This document shows, in pieces, positions 48,547 to 58,035 of a stretch of 64,000 bases of DNA. A program made the translations under genes and the position numbers. The notes below the pieces were generated by a model that made no database searches, was not told the DNA's origin, and worked only from the letters and a program-made list of their open reading frames with translations. Each line of letters opens with the position of its first letter. Position 1 is the first letter of the stretch. The DNA comes from Ornithodoros turicata. Taxonomy: Eukaryota > Arthropoda > Arachnida > Ixodida > Argasidae. The DNA lies in assembly GCF_037126465.1 (NCBI RefSeq), contig NW_026999456.1, positions 242,875-306,874 on the forward strand, given 5' to 3'.

Positions 48547-49194
48547 CTTGCAAGTCGAACAAAACGACCGATCCGAGTGTCGCTCATGTGCATTACTTGT
48601 ACGGCGCGTAATTGCGCAGCTACGACCGATTGGTATCGTGAAGCAATACGGCGGTTCTTTGCAGCAGGTGGGGGTGGACCAGTTGACTGCATGTTATAGT
48701 GGAATTGCCAGATACGTTAACGGCTTCGAACAATGCATATCCTTTTCGGGAAAATGTTGCATGTAACGACGTACTGAGTAAGGCATTTCTCACGCTTCAA
48801 CGCGCGATGTCACACCCGCTCTTCACAACGCACTTTCTTTCGCTTTCTTGTCAGACTGCCAACATATAACTATAAATGCAACGCCTGGCAACCACCAGAC
48901 ACTTTCCATTGGTGACGGCAATACAACGTTGCGGCGAATCGCAAGAGGCCCATTTATCTCGTCAGCAAATACGTCATAGCCACGGAGGAGGGTGCTTGCG
49001 TTCTGTGTTGTGGAGGGCCGCCGAGCAGAAGACGATTACATTGGACCACAAAGTACGGCTCACATGTCATATCTGCCAGCGCAAGTGTAGGGAACGATAT
49101 ACACATAGAAAGCTGTTCACCATTGCGGGTTCTCCGTAGGCCTGCAATGAAGAGAAACGTAATGCTTCGGCCTTCAGGCACGACCAGACACCTT
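48547..49194. other. Flank of the 287-bp array, no gene recognised
   Basis: Unique-looking sequence directly after the truncated last monomer. Frames on both strands here have no recognised relatives. Confidence 0.35.
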
Positions 49195-49445
49195 GTGGCG
49201 TTGTGGGTGCGACTGGCAGGCGCCACTGGCAGCACAGCTGGCGATAGTTATAGTGAGCATTGCCTGGCATTGCACAATACCGCTGACGTAGCGGGGGCCA
49301 GCAGCAGAGCCCGCATAGTTGCTCCATCCTCTGGAGAATGGGGAGCGCGTGTATGAACGCGCGTTTCTCATATAGAGTGGAGCGATTTGCCTCGCAAACA
49401 TACTATTTTGTGTGATTTTCAGTATAGTTTCAGCAGCGGCCAGCC
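49195..49445. mobile_element. Degenerate relative of the TTAA-type MITE
   Basis: Words from the element at 9525-10145 recur in order: CATTGCACAATACCGCTGAC with ACGTAGCGGGG (compare 9908-9937) and AGAGTGGAGCGATTTGCCTC (compare 10034-10053). Terminal repeats and TTAA ends were not found. This is an internal or decayed fragment. Confidence 0.5.
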
Positions 49446-50568
49446 CCTGAGGCTGCATTGAGACAGTAGGAAGTCGCTGATGATGACAGTCCGAACAGTA
49501 CTCTCGTCATACGGACAGTCTTAAATGATAATTGACAACAACCACTGAACATGTGCCCGTATGCCTGCCAGGGAGCATTGGATCTAATGCACTTTAAGGA
49601 GTTGACACATCACGCACTGGGTGTCGCTACGTACATTCTCAATTGTCGTTGGTTCCAGTGATCTTGTGATATAGATATCAGCGGAGCAGAGTAAAATAAT
49701 GCAGCGCAGAAAAAGTAGGCTTACATTTCAGAATGTATCCCATTCCCTGCTTACCGTACGAAGTTCCGGTGGCGCACAAAGATGTGCCGGACGAAAATCG
49801 AAAAAAAAATGAGTTAACGAAACTCCGCAGGATGAAAAGTTACCAACGCAAACTTTATTTTCCGTGCATCCCGAATTGCCTACAGAGAAGGCAACATGGT
49901 GGCAGGTCACAGTTCCGTCCAGCTACCGCTAGGTGTGCTAAATTTTGTTTCGGTTCCTGCACAGGTGGCACCCCTAACGGTAAAGCGACACAGCCCACAC
50001 CGCGTATGTTCCGTTCAAAAGGAGCGGAAAGTAACGCTCGGCGTTGCGGAGCGTTTTGTCCCCTCCAGTTTAAATATAACGATTTTTGGTTGATTATTCG
50101 TCGAGTGCGTCTCCGAGCGCCACAGGAACACTAAGCAGGGAACGCGCTATTTGGATAAACGTGAGGCTACATTTTCTGCACACACCACGTGTTATTCGGA
50201 GTGCATGAAACGGCTAATCAGATATGAAAGTTAAATGGTGGCGTCCCTCGCCCGACATCCTCAAGTTTTCCCCAGTTGAAAGTTCACCACAAGTTGAGAA
50301 CTCCTGTTCCAGAAACCTGAAAAAGTGGGTGGAGCTTCAGGTACACGCATGATGAATAGCGAGATTCCCTTTTTAATTATACGGCTTTGGATTGCAGGCA
50401 GCGCGAGCGCCACCCGGCGAACTCTGATGACCCCAGAGGAAACTTTCGTCTGAGTTGGAGGACGATAATAATAATAATAGAATGGTGCTCTGATGTTACC
50501 TAACAATGGTACATACAGAAGAGTATACGAAGAGGGGAGTCAAGTCCTGCAGATCACATAAACAAACA
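49446..50568. other. No recognisable gene
   Basis: No supported coding region. A short ATA/ATT microsatellite occurs near 50464-50479. The 133-codon frame at 49733-50134 is basic, low in hydrophobic periodicity and unassigned. Confidence 0.35.
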
Positions 50569-50697
50569 GACACTGAAGATTTTTGTTTAAGTTTAATTTG
50601 TACAAGCTTTCGCGTGGAGGTCCACGCTTCCTCAGGTGGCTTCCTCAGACCTGAGGAAGCTTGTACAAATTAAACTTAAACAAAAATCTTCAGTGTC
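50569..50697. mobile_element. Perfect 41-bp inverted repeat, probable Penelope-type terminus
   Basis: The left arm 50569-50609 (GACACTGAAGATTTTTG to AAGCTT) is a perfect complement of 50657-50697. The 47-bp spacer has two copies of GCTTCCTCAG. On the minus strand, 50608-50635 reads CTGAGGA, A, GCGTGG, loop ACCT, CCACGC, GAAA. That layout matches the terminal hairpins of the Penelope-like copies in this window and resembles a hammerhead ribozyme core with one extra A. No coding sequence is attached. Confidence 0.6.
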
Positions 50698-51190
50698 GGT
50701 TTCTGTATTTTGTTTGTTCTGTTTTGTTTGTTCTGTGTTTTTGTTTATTTTGTTTTGTTTGGTATGTAATACTACACACCAAAGGTTTGTCTGCGCACTG
50801 TGACTTGTTGACTCCGCTTGACCTGCACGCCGCCCCCCTCATCTTCGTCGCTCTTCTGCTTACGTCACTAGAGTAACGCATCAGAGAGCGCCGCGCGGCG
50901 GCCGAAACCCCCTAAATGTGTTGTTTCACCCTATTTGTGTTGTCGGTGTTTATCTAGTTCTGTCTATATTGGTAGTCCTCCACTTGCGAAGAAACTGGCG
51001 AAGAAACTGGCGCAATCTGTTGGACGCAGAGTGAACTATAGGGCCTCCTTCGTTCGAGAGGTTAGAACACTCTTGAAATATCGCAGTGGTTTCGCTTGCT
51101 TCTTGCCGTCCGTCTGACTGTTTCTTTGGGTGTTTGTCGGCCAGATCGAGAAGAGTGAGAATTTCTGTCCATGATCGAGAAAGACGGCGT
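50698..51190. other. TTTGT-rich low-complexity stretch and unassigned sequence
   Basis: From 50700 to 50765 the sequence is mostly TTTGTTTTG-like. The remainder is unassigned, with a short GAAGAAACTGGC direct repeat at about 50988-51011. Confidence 0.4.
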
Positions 51191-52489
51191 CAGTGATGGG
51201 CAAAGTACCTCAAAATTATACTTAAAGTAAAGTACCAAGTGCCTGGTGTCATTAGTACTTCAAGAACAGTACAAAGTACCCAATTCCAAATGTACTTCAA
51301 GTAAAGTACAAAGTACTAGGCAAAGTACTTCAAGTACTCATCAAGTACATCGCCAATTTCATTTGTATCACTTTGCATTTCACTGTTTAGTATCTGTCTT
51401 GGCAAAACTTCAGCGAGCATTCTTGACAAATGCTCTGAAACCATAAAGTCCTAGGTTAAGTGCCAACCCGTGTATATGAACTTAATCAGATGTTCTAATT
51501 TGCAGTTACATGTAGAGAGGTAATCAGTCAGCTGTGCTGTGATTATGCAAAATAGTACGTATTATACCCTGACTGATCCAAGATCACCCGCCTAGTGTGG
51601 TGTTCCGGTACTAATCTTCGGGTATAAGAGGCTAGATAATTTCAGGGGAAAAAAGTACAAGCCAACAGAGATTATACATTTCTGGGCATTCCTTGCTGCT
51701 TTTTGAAATACAACATGTTTAAAAAAAGAATATAAAGAAAATTAAAAAGGACGAAACACGATGTAAGCCTTCATTTTTATACGACTGTGATATGCAACAA
51801 TGTAATCCATGTGGCCAATTACAAAAACGTAAAATGTAAAAATGAAAGCATGTGTGTCTTTCAGAGTGTTCATCGTGTAATGCAATCACACATTGTGATA
51901 TAAATTGATTATTAATTGCCAATGAAGGAAACAATACCAAAAAAAAGCATAGAACCTTGCATTGGGAGAACTGAAATGACAATTGACCAAGTCATTGTGC
52001 TGCCGGTTGCAGTGTCATAATGTGTGCGTGTCTTTGCATTCCATTCGTGTTACATAATCATAGAAGCGTTGATACTTTTTCAACATTTCAAGCCTCTCAA
52101 CAATAGATTTGCTTCAACAAATATGCTCTTTAAAAGCCCGAAAATCCCTTTTGGTAAAATGTCATACTGGGAATCTTGAGAAGCGCTAAAATGACGGCAA
52201 GAAGACGAAACCTCAGAGATAGCCCTATTTTCGTCTTCTTGTTGTCATTTTAGCGCTTTTAGTGGGGTGCATTTTTGGTACTCTTTTGTGATTTTTTGTC
52301 TGGAGTCCAAGTCTGGGTACTTGAGTAATTGATGGAAAAGTACTCGGAAAAAAGTACTTTAAGTACAGTACAAAGTACACAATTTAAAATGTACTTAAAG
52401 TAAAGTACAAGTACACAGAAATGTACTTAAAGTACTACTTGAGTACTTGGTACTTGAGTACTTGGTACTTCAAGTACTGCCCATCACTG
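51191..52489. mobile_element. hAT-like MITE with AGTACTT subterminal repeats
   Basis: Ends CAGTGATGGGCAAAGTAC (left) and GTACTGCCCATCACTG (right) form an inverted repeat. Both termini are filled with AAGTACTT-type motifs over 150-170 bp, while the 1-kb centre is AT-rich and lacks them. The CAGTGATGGG terminus fits hAT elements. No 8-bp target duplication is seen. No transposase is encoded. Confidence 0.65.
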
Positions 52490-52492
52490 ATA

Positions 52493-52702
52493 CAGGGTGT
52501 TCAAAATTAAGCTTTCACGAGCGCTACGCAAACACAGCGATGACAGGAAGCCGGATAATAACTTTACGCTACTTGTGTAAGAAACAGGTGCTGCTAATTA
52601 TGTAGCACCTGTTTCTTACTCAAGGAACAGAAAAATGGCACCAGTTTTCTTTTGTTCGCCTATTTATAAAGTGCTAGTGAAAGCTTAATTTTGAACACCC
52701 TG
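52493..52702. mobile_element. Mariner-type MITE, 210 bp
   Basis: Terminal repeat CAGGGTGTTCAAAATTAAGC is matched by its complement at 52683-52702, and the element is flanked by TA on both sides (52491-52492, 52703-52704). Inside is a near-perfect hairpin, TAAGAAACAGGTGCT with AGCACCTGTTTCTTA. It sits at the 3' end of a LINE fragment, whose frame runs into it. Confidence 0.8.
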
Positions 52703-52704
52703 TA

Positions 52705-53365
52705 TGCTGCCGTGAACGTAGAAAACTTCTCGTCTACCAGAGCATGAAAATGGGCCCGAAGGACTTGAGGGGGAACCTGATCTCTTCTTTCCAGAAGGTT
52801 CGGAAGGCTTACGAAAGTCCGCGGTACAGGCAGAGACCAGGGGGCTTCCGGCGGTATAATGTCCTTAGATATGAAGCCAGTTAGAGTCTGGCGTGCCCTC
52901 TGCGCTACTCGATAGAAGTCCCTTTCAGGGCGGTATCGAATTTTCCTGAGGAGCCGGTGACGGGGAATGCGAGCCCGCAAACGTAGGAAGTGCCGAGCCG
53001 TTTCACGTTCACGTAGAACCTCAACCGGTAGTTCACCAGCTTCAGCCAGGACATGCCGTGTTTCAGCCATTCTTGGAACTCCGAGGCAGCGACGAAGTCT
53101 TCGAGTAAACAGGGATCGAAGGGTGTTTAATGATGTTGTTGATATCTTGTGCAGAATAGGAAGGCTGTAAGGCAGAGTTGCCCTCACCAATGCCGAGTGA
53201 ACTGCGAGCAGAGAACGCTGATCACAGCCCCATCCTGAGCCAGAAAGTTGTTGAATTGCGGGGAGCCATCGCTGCACTTTAGTTTCAAGGTGTTTAATGT
53301 GGTGAGCCCAGCGCAAGTCCGAGTCGATTACCACGCCAAGGAAGCGGTGGAAGCGTACCGGCTCA
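52705..53365 (-). pseudogene. LINE ORF2 fragment, region after reverse transcriptase
   Basis: On the minus strand the frame reads RFHRFLGVVIDSDLRWAHHI, then SGSGWGCDQRSLLAVHSALV and CLGVPRMAETRHVLAEAGEL, the thumb/linker region of Jockey- or I-type LINE polyproteins. The RT core is missing on the 5' side, where tandem repeats begin. The other end is interrupted by the mariner-type MITE. A related LINE is found at 61119-63225. Confidence 0.75.
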
Positions 53366-53372
53366 AGCCATT

Positions 53373-53416
53373 ACGAACCATCGTACCAACCATCGTACGA
53401 ACCATCGTACGAACCA
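53373..53416. repeat. 12-bp minisatellite
   Basis: ACCATCGTACGA is repeated about 3.5 times with small changes at the junction between the LINE fragment and the 108-bp array. Confidence 0.7.
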
Positions 53417-53628
53417 GTATCGTAGTCCAGATAGCCAGAGTCCCGCAGTATCCCATTACAGTGCAGAAACCCGCGTTTTTAATGAAAGCCTTGGGTAAAA
53501 TGGGTATGCATGGGAATAGTCCTACAGTTCCGTTATCCAGGATGACAGTCCCAAAGAATCCCATTATGGTGCAGAAACGCGCATTTTGAATGAAAAGCAC
53601 GGGCAACACCCGTAGATATGGAAATAGT
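53405..53628. repeat. 108/216-bp tandem array, left part
   Basis: One 216-bp unit made of two diverged 108-bp halves, recognised by CAGTATCCCATTACAGTGCAG and CAAAGAATCCCATTATGGTG. It is interrupted at 53628 by the Ty3 element and resumes at 58036 with the sequence that normally follows. Confidence 0.85.
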
Positions 53629-53762
53629 TGTAGCGGCATCGCCATTGCCATTCCCGCTAGGCGCGAGGGTAATAAAAACCTTTGCCTCGGCCAGCTCGGG
53701 CTCTAGTTCGACTGGCCTGGCTCTCACGGCAACCTGTGTCTAGTCTACCTCTTTCTCCGACA
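53629..53762 (+). repeat. 5' LTR of the Ty3 element
   Basis: 134 bp, TGTAGCGGCATCGCC to CTCCGACA. It lacks 12 bp that the 3' LTR has (GCACCAATAACC) and differs by a base nearby. It contains AATAAA within GGGTAATAAAAACC. Short LTRs of this size occur in several invertebrate Ty3 lineages. Confidence 0.92.
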
Positions 53763-53763
53763 T

Positions 53764-53777
53764 TGGTGACCCGGACG
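53764..53777 (+). other. Primer binding site
   Basis: TGGTGACCCGGACG starts one base after the LTR. Its complement ends in CCA, as a tRNA 3' end should. The tRNA identity was not assigned. Confidence 0.7.
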
Positions 53778-53818
53778 TTCCTTTCTGGAACGACGCTACT
53801 TTCCCTTTTCCGTCGGCG

Positions 53819-54742
53819 ATGCATCAAGGCGACCCACCTCCGTCGTCGTCTAGCACAGGTTCCCTACAGCACAACTCTGACGGACAACAGCACCATGTAG
53901 GAGCCATCGCCGTTAAACTTCCAGCCTACTGGTATCGCAATCCAGCTATCTGGTTCGCCCAGGCGGACGCCCAGTTCCATCTGGCCGGTGTGACTGCTCA
54001 GACCACTCGTTTCTATCATGTCATCTCCGCCCTGTCTCCCGCGGCCGCCGAGGAAGTACAAGATCTGATAATCTCTCCCCCAACGCAGAACGCGTATGAC
54101 CAACTCAAGTCTGCCCTGCTGAAGCGTACGTCCGCCTCCGACCGTGACCGTCTGAGGCAGCTCTTATCGGCGGAAGAGCTCGGTGACAGGCGGCCTACCC
54201 AGCTCTTGCGCCGCATGAAGCAGCTCTTGGGAGATGACGCTCCGCAGGCCGGCGACAAATTCTTGCGTCAGCTGTTCATGCAGCGCTTACCCAATAACGT
54301 GCAGATGGTCTTGGCAGCAGCCGCGAATCTTCCCATCGACGAGCTCGCCACCCTCGCGGATGCTGTCATGGAGGTTGCCTCATCTCCTTCTCTTTCCGTT
54401 CTCGAGCAACCGGCTACCCAGACTAGAGGGCGAGCGGTTCCCCCAGCCATTCCGCCCATCCCAGAAGCTTGTCCTTCGGTTTCCCAACCCACTTCAGCCA
54501 CCGGAGCTATACTCCAGCAGGTTAATAGCCTTACGCAATTGGTTGCGACGCTGGTTGCTCGCCCACGATCCCCGATCCCCCGTCGCCCAAGGTTCCGCAG
54601 AGGTTCCCCGTCGCCACGGCGATCGCGATCTCGTTCTGCGAATCAGGATGGCCTCTGTTGGTACCACCATCGCTTCGGTGCCGAAGCCCACCACTGCTTG
54701 CTCCCCTGTTCTTGGACGGGAAACCCGCCGGCCCCCCACTAA
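53819..54742 (+). CDS. Ty3 element Gag
   Basis: 307 codons beginning [15 protein letters not shown] capsid-like helical core ([19 protein letters not shown] through [15 protein letters not shown]) is followed by a proline/arginine-rich tail with RRSRSRS and a Cys/His cluster [15 protein letters not shown], common in the Gag of invertebrate Ty3 elements in place of a standard CCHC knuckle. It would package element RNA in virus-like particles. The frame is intact. It overlaps pol by at least 85 bp in the -1 frame, which fits -1 frameshifting for Pol expression. Confidence 0.88.
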   Translation: MHQGDPPPSSSSTGSLQHNSDGQQHHVGAIAVKLPAYWYRNPAIWFAQADAQFHLAGVTAQTTRFYHVISALSPAAAEEVQDLIISPPTQNAYDQLKSALLKRTSASDRDRLRQLLSAEELGDRRPTQLLRRMKQLLGDDAPQAGDKFLRQLFMQRLPNNVQMVLAAAANLPIDELATLADAVMEVASSPSLSVLEQPATQTRGRAVPPAIPPIPEACPSVSQPTSATGAILQQVNSLTQLVATLVARPRSPIPRRPRFRRGSPSPRRSRSRSANQDGLCWYHHRFGAEAHHCLLPCSWTGNPPAPH

Positions 54743-55830
54743 TGGCGGCAAGTGGATTCGGCCTCGGCGACAGCCGCCTCTTTCGTATCGTAGACCGTGT
54801 ATCTGGCTTAAGGCTCCTGGTCGATACGGGCGCCGAGGTCAGCGTCATCCCCGCCGGTGCGCGCTATTCCCGTTCCCGACAACCTTGCTCCACACTCAAG
54901 GCCGCCAACGGTTCCATTATCCCGGTTTATGGCCAGCAGTCGCTCACTCTCAACATTGGGCTCAGAAGAGACTTCCGATGGCTTTTCCTGCTTGCAGACG
55001 TCACACAAGCCATCCTCGGATCCGACTTTTTAAATCACTTCAAGTTGCTGGTAGACGTTCACGGGAAGCGTCTGATCGACAGGACTACTTCCTTGTCAGT
55101 GCACGGACTACGTCTATCGACTCCACCGTTGCGTGTCTTGGCCTGTGCCGTGCCTGAATCACCAGCTGAATCACCCTTCGCCGCCATACTGAAGGAATTC
55201 CCGGCACTCACCCAGCCACCTGACTGGACCAGGCCTGTGCAGCACGACGTGGTCCACCACATCACCACCCGTGGCCCACCGGTCCACTTTCGCCCGCGTC
55301 GTCTGGCACCCGAGAAGTTCCGGATAGCCAAAGCAGAATTCGACCACATGCTTGAGCTCGGAATCGTCCGGCCGTCATCAAGCACCTGGTCGTCGCCACT
55401 GCACATGGTGCCCAAAAAGACCGGAGATTGGAGACCGTGCGGCGACTATCGCGCTTTGAATCAAGCCACTATCCCGGACAGATACCCCATACCGCACATC
55501 TTGGATTTTGCTGCACAGCTGGAGGGCGCCACAGTATTCTCCAAAATAGATCTTGTTCGTGCGTACCACCAGATCCCGATGGCCGAAGAGGACATAGCCA
55601 AAACCGCGATCACAACACCTTTCGGATTATTCGAGTTTCTGCGGATGCCCTTCGGGTTGCGGAACGCCGCTCAGACGTTCCAGCGGTTTGTGGACAACAT
55701 CATCCGCGGCCTCCCCTTCGTCTATGCGTATATTGATGATATCCTCGTCGCAAGTCGTTCGCCGGCCGAACACGAGCAACACCCTTCGGGCGCTGTTCTC
55801 CCGTCTTCACGACTATGGAAATATCATTAA
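54658..55830 (+). pseudogene. Ty3 Pol, protease and N-terminal reverse transcriptase
   Basis: This frame carries the aspartic protease motif [14 protein letters not shown] (about 54808-54855) and ILGSDFL. RT follows, with [43 protein letters not shown] and the catalytic YIDD at 55729-55740. After AEHEQH an extra base near 55787 throws it out of frame and it ends at 55830. The rest of Pol continues in the next frame from about 55788. The upstream limit of the pol frame is not a start codon, since Pol is expected to be made by frameshifting from Gag. Confidence 0.88.
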
Positions 55831-57118
55831 CGCAGCGAAGAGCGAGTTCGGCGTTCCGGAACTCGATTTCCTCGGGCACCGTGTCAACAGCCAGGGAATC
55901 CTGCCTTTGCTTTCCAGAGTTGCGGCCATCCAGGACTTCCTGCTTCCCACTTCCTTGACCAAGCTGCGCCAGTTCCTTGGGTTAATCAACTTTTCCCGGC
56001 GCTTCATTCCGTCGTGCGCGGCCAAGCTTATTCCACTCGAAGCCATGCTTACTTCTAAACGTACTATGTCCCCACCGCCTCTATCATGGACCGAAGAAGC
56101 CACTGCCGCGTTCAAGGCCATTAAGAAAGAACTTGCGAGCGCATCGCTCCTTTTCCACCCCTGCCATGACGCCGAAACGTCCATTATGGTTGACGCCTCC
56201 AGCACAGCCGTCGGCGCCGTGCTTCAACAGCGTATCAGAGGAGCGTGGCGCCCCTTGGCGTTCTTCTCTCGCAAGCTCAAACCGCCAGAGACGAGGTACA
56301 GCACCTTTGGACGAGAACTTTTAGCCATCTACCTCACGATAAAGCACTTCCGACCTTTCTTGGAAGGCCGTGCATTTACAGTGCTTACTGACCACAAGCC
56401 CCTTGTATATGCCTTCTCTGCATCAGGTACCAAATACAGTCCTCGCGAAACCCGTCACCTTGCGTTCGTCGCGGAATTCACCACCGACATTCAACACGTC
56501 AGCGGTGCTGACAATGCAGCGGCGGATGCTCTCAGTCGCGTGAACGCTCTCGGATCGCTGCCTGCACTCTCTCTCGACGCCCTGGCCCAAGCACAGTCTT
56601 CCGACGCCGAGCTGGCTCAGTACCGTTCTGGCGCGGCTTCTTTGACCATCGAAGATGTCGCCTTACCCGGTTCCTCCACTCTGGTTGCCTGCGACACTTC
56701 TCAGGGACGGCCCCGACCTTTCGTCCCCTCTTCCCTGCGACGTCGCATCTTCGAGACGTACCATGCGCTCTCTCACCCCGGCGCCCGCGCTTCTCTGCGC
56801 TTGATTTCCCAACGGTATGTCTGGCCGCACATGAACAAGGACGTCAAGAACTGGGTGCGCGTTTGCCTTCCCTGTCAGCGCAGCAAAGTGCAACGGCACG
56901 TCCGCAGAGCACCAGAAAGGTTCTTGCCCCCCGACGACCGTTTCGCGCATCTCCACATTGATCTGGTTGGACCGCTTCCGGTATGTGCTGGCCACCGGTA
57001 TATTCTGACCATCGTCGATCGCTTCACCCGGTGGCCCGAAGCCATTCTCATTCACGACGCTACCGCCGCCACCGTCGCCTCAGCCTTCTCCACCTGGGTA
57101 TCGCGGTTCGGTGTTCCG
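55788..57118 (+). pseudogene. Ty3 Pol, RT thumb, RNase H and integrase N-terminus
   Basis: In frame order: [20 protein letters not shown] (RT thumb), [13 protein letters not shown] and [10 protein letters not shown] and [13 protein letters not shown] (RNase H), [11 protein letters not shown], then the integrase zinc finger ([12 protein letters not shown] to VCLPCQRSK) and HIDLVGPLP with the first catalytic Asp. The frame loses register near 57118, where integrase sequence is missing. Past that point the open frame to 57220 is out of phase. Confidence 0.87.
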
Positions 57119-57872
57119 TCAATGTGTTCAGTCCAACCTGTTTTCCAACCTCACGCAAGCCCTTGGCACCAAACGTATTCGAACAACCGCCTACCACCCG
57201 GCTTCCAACGGCCTCGTTGAGCGCTTTCACCGGCAGCTGAAAGCCGCGCTCCGGACCTCATCTGACCTTCCTTGGACAGAAGTCCTGCCCCTAGCTCTGC
57301 TGGGAGTTCGGTCGGCTTATAAGCCAGACTTAGGCTGCACATCGGCGGAATTAGTTTTCGGGACGTCTCTTCGCTTGCCTGGCGATATCATCGACCCACC
57401 TCCCGACTTCCCGTCTCCGTCACCAGCCGACTACGTGTCCCGCCTTCGCCAAACAATGGCCGCCCTCCACCCGATCCCCCCGCGTGTGCCACGTTCTGCT
57501 GCGACGTACCAGCACCCCGAACTCGAAACGTGCTCACACGTCTTCCTCAGGTGCGACGCAGTCAAGAGGCCCCTTCAGCACCCATACTCCGGCCCCTACG
57601 CTGTCGTGCGAAGATCTCCTACGCATTACACCATCCTGGTAAAGAACCGAGAGGAGACTGTCGCCCTGCAGCGATTGAAGCCCGCCTTCCTCGACGTTCC
57701 TGCGACGTCCACCAGCGCCGTTAACTCCGACACAGGGCCGACGCCAATTCTTCCTGCCACTTCGTCCACACTTCACTCTCCACCCTCGACTTCATCGCCT
57801 CCCCCCCGCCGCCGACACGTCACCTGGGCCCCACAGCTATGTATCGCTCGACATCTTCCGACGCCTCACTAG
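57111..57872 (+). pseudogene. Ty3 integrase C-terminus
   Basis: From about 57128 the frame reads [37 protein letters not shown] (with the catalytic Glu) and LPLALLGVRSAYKPDLGCTS, then the GPY/F-type module HPYSGPYAVVRRSPTHYTIL. The block normally holding the second catalytic Asp, just before QSNLF, is absent because of the deletion near 57118. No chromodomain is seen. The tail is proline/serine-rich. Confidence 0.85.
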
Positions 57873-57889
57873 GGGGGGGGGGGGAGCCC
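57872..57889 (+). other. Polypurine tract of the Ty3 element
   Basis: A run of 13 G followed by AGCCC ends directly at the TG of the 3' LTR (57890). Confidence 0.75.
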
Positions 57890-58035
57890 TGTAGCGGCAT
57901 CGCCATTGCCATTCCCGCGCACCAATAACCTAGGCGCGCGGGTAATAAAAACCTTTGCCTCGGCCAGCTCGGGCTCTAGTTCGACTGGCCTGGCTCTCAC
58001 GGCAACCTGTGTCTAGTCTACCTCTTTCTCCGACA
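57890..58035 (+). repeat. 3' LTR of the Ty3 element
   Basis: 146 bp, the same as the 5' LTR except for 12 additional bases and a GCG for GAG change. The two LTRs were identical at insertion, so apart from one indel very little divergence has built up and the insertion is probably recent (inference). Confidence 0.92.

Larger units (their letters stand above)
53629..58035 (+). mobile_element. Complete but disabled Ty3/gypsy retrotransposon
   Basis: Two LTRs (53629-53762 and 57890-58035) flank gag and pol, with a 4-bp TAGT target duplication (53625-53628 and 58036-58039). Joining the flanks restores the repeat sequence GGAAATAGTCACGC. Layout: PBS, gag, then pol in the -1 frame with protease, RT, RNase H and integrase carrying a GPY/F-like end. 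A one-base frameshift in RT and a small deletion in integrase disable it. Confidence 0.93.
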
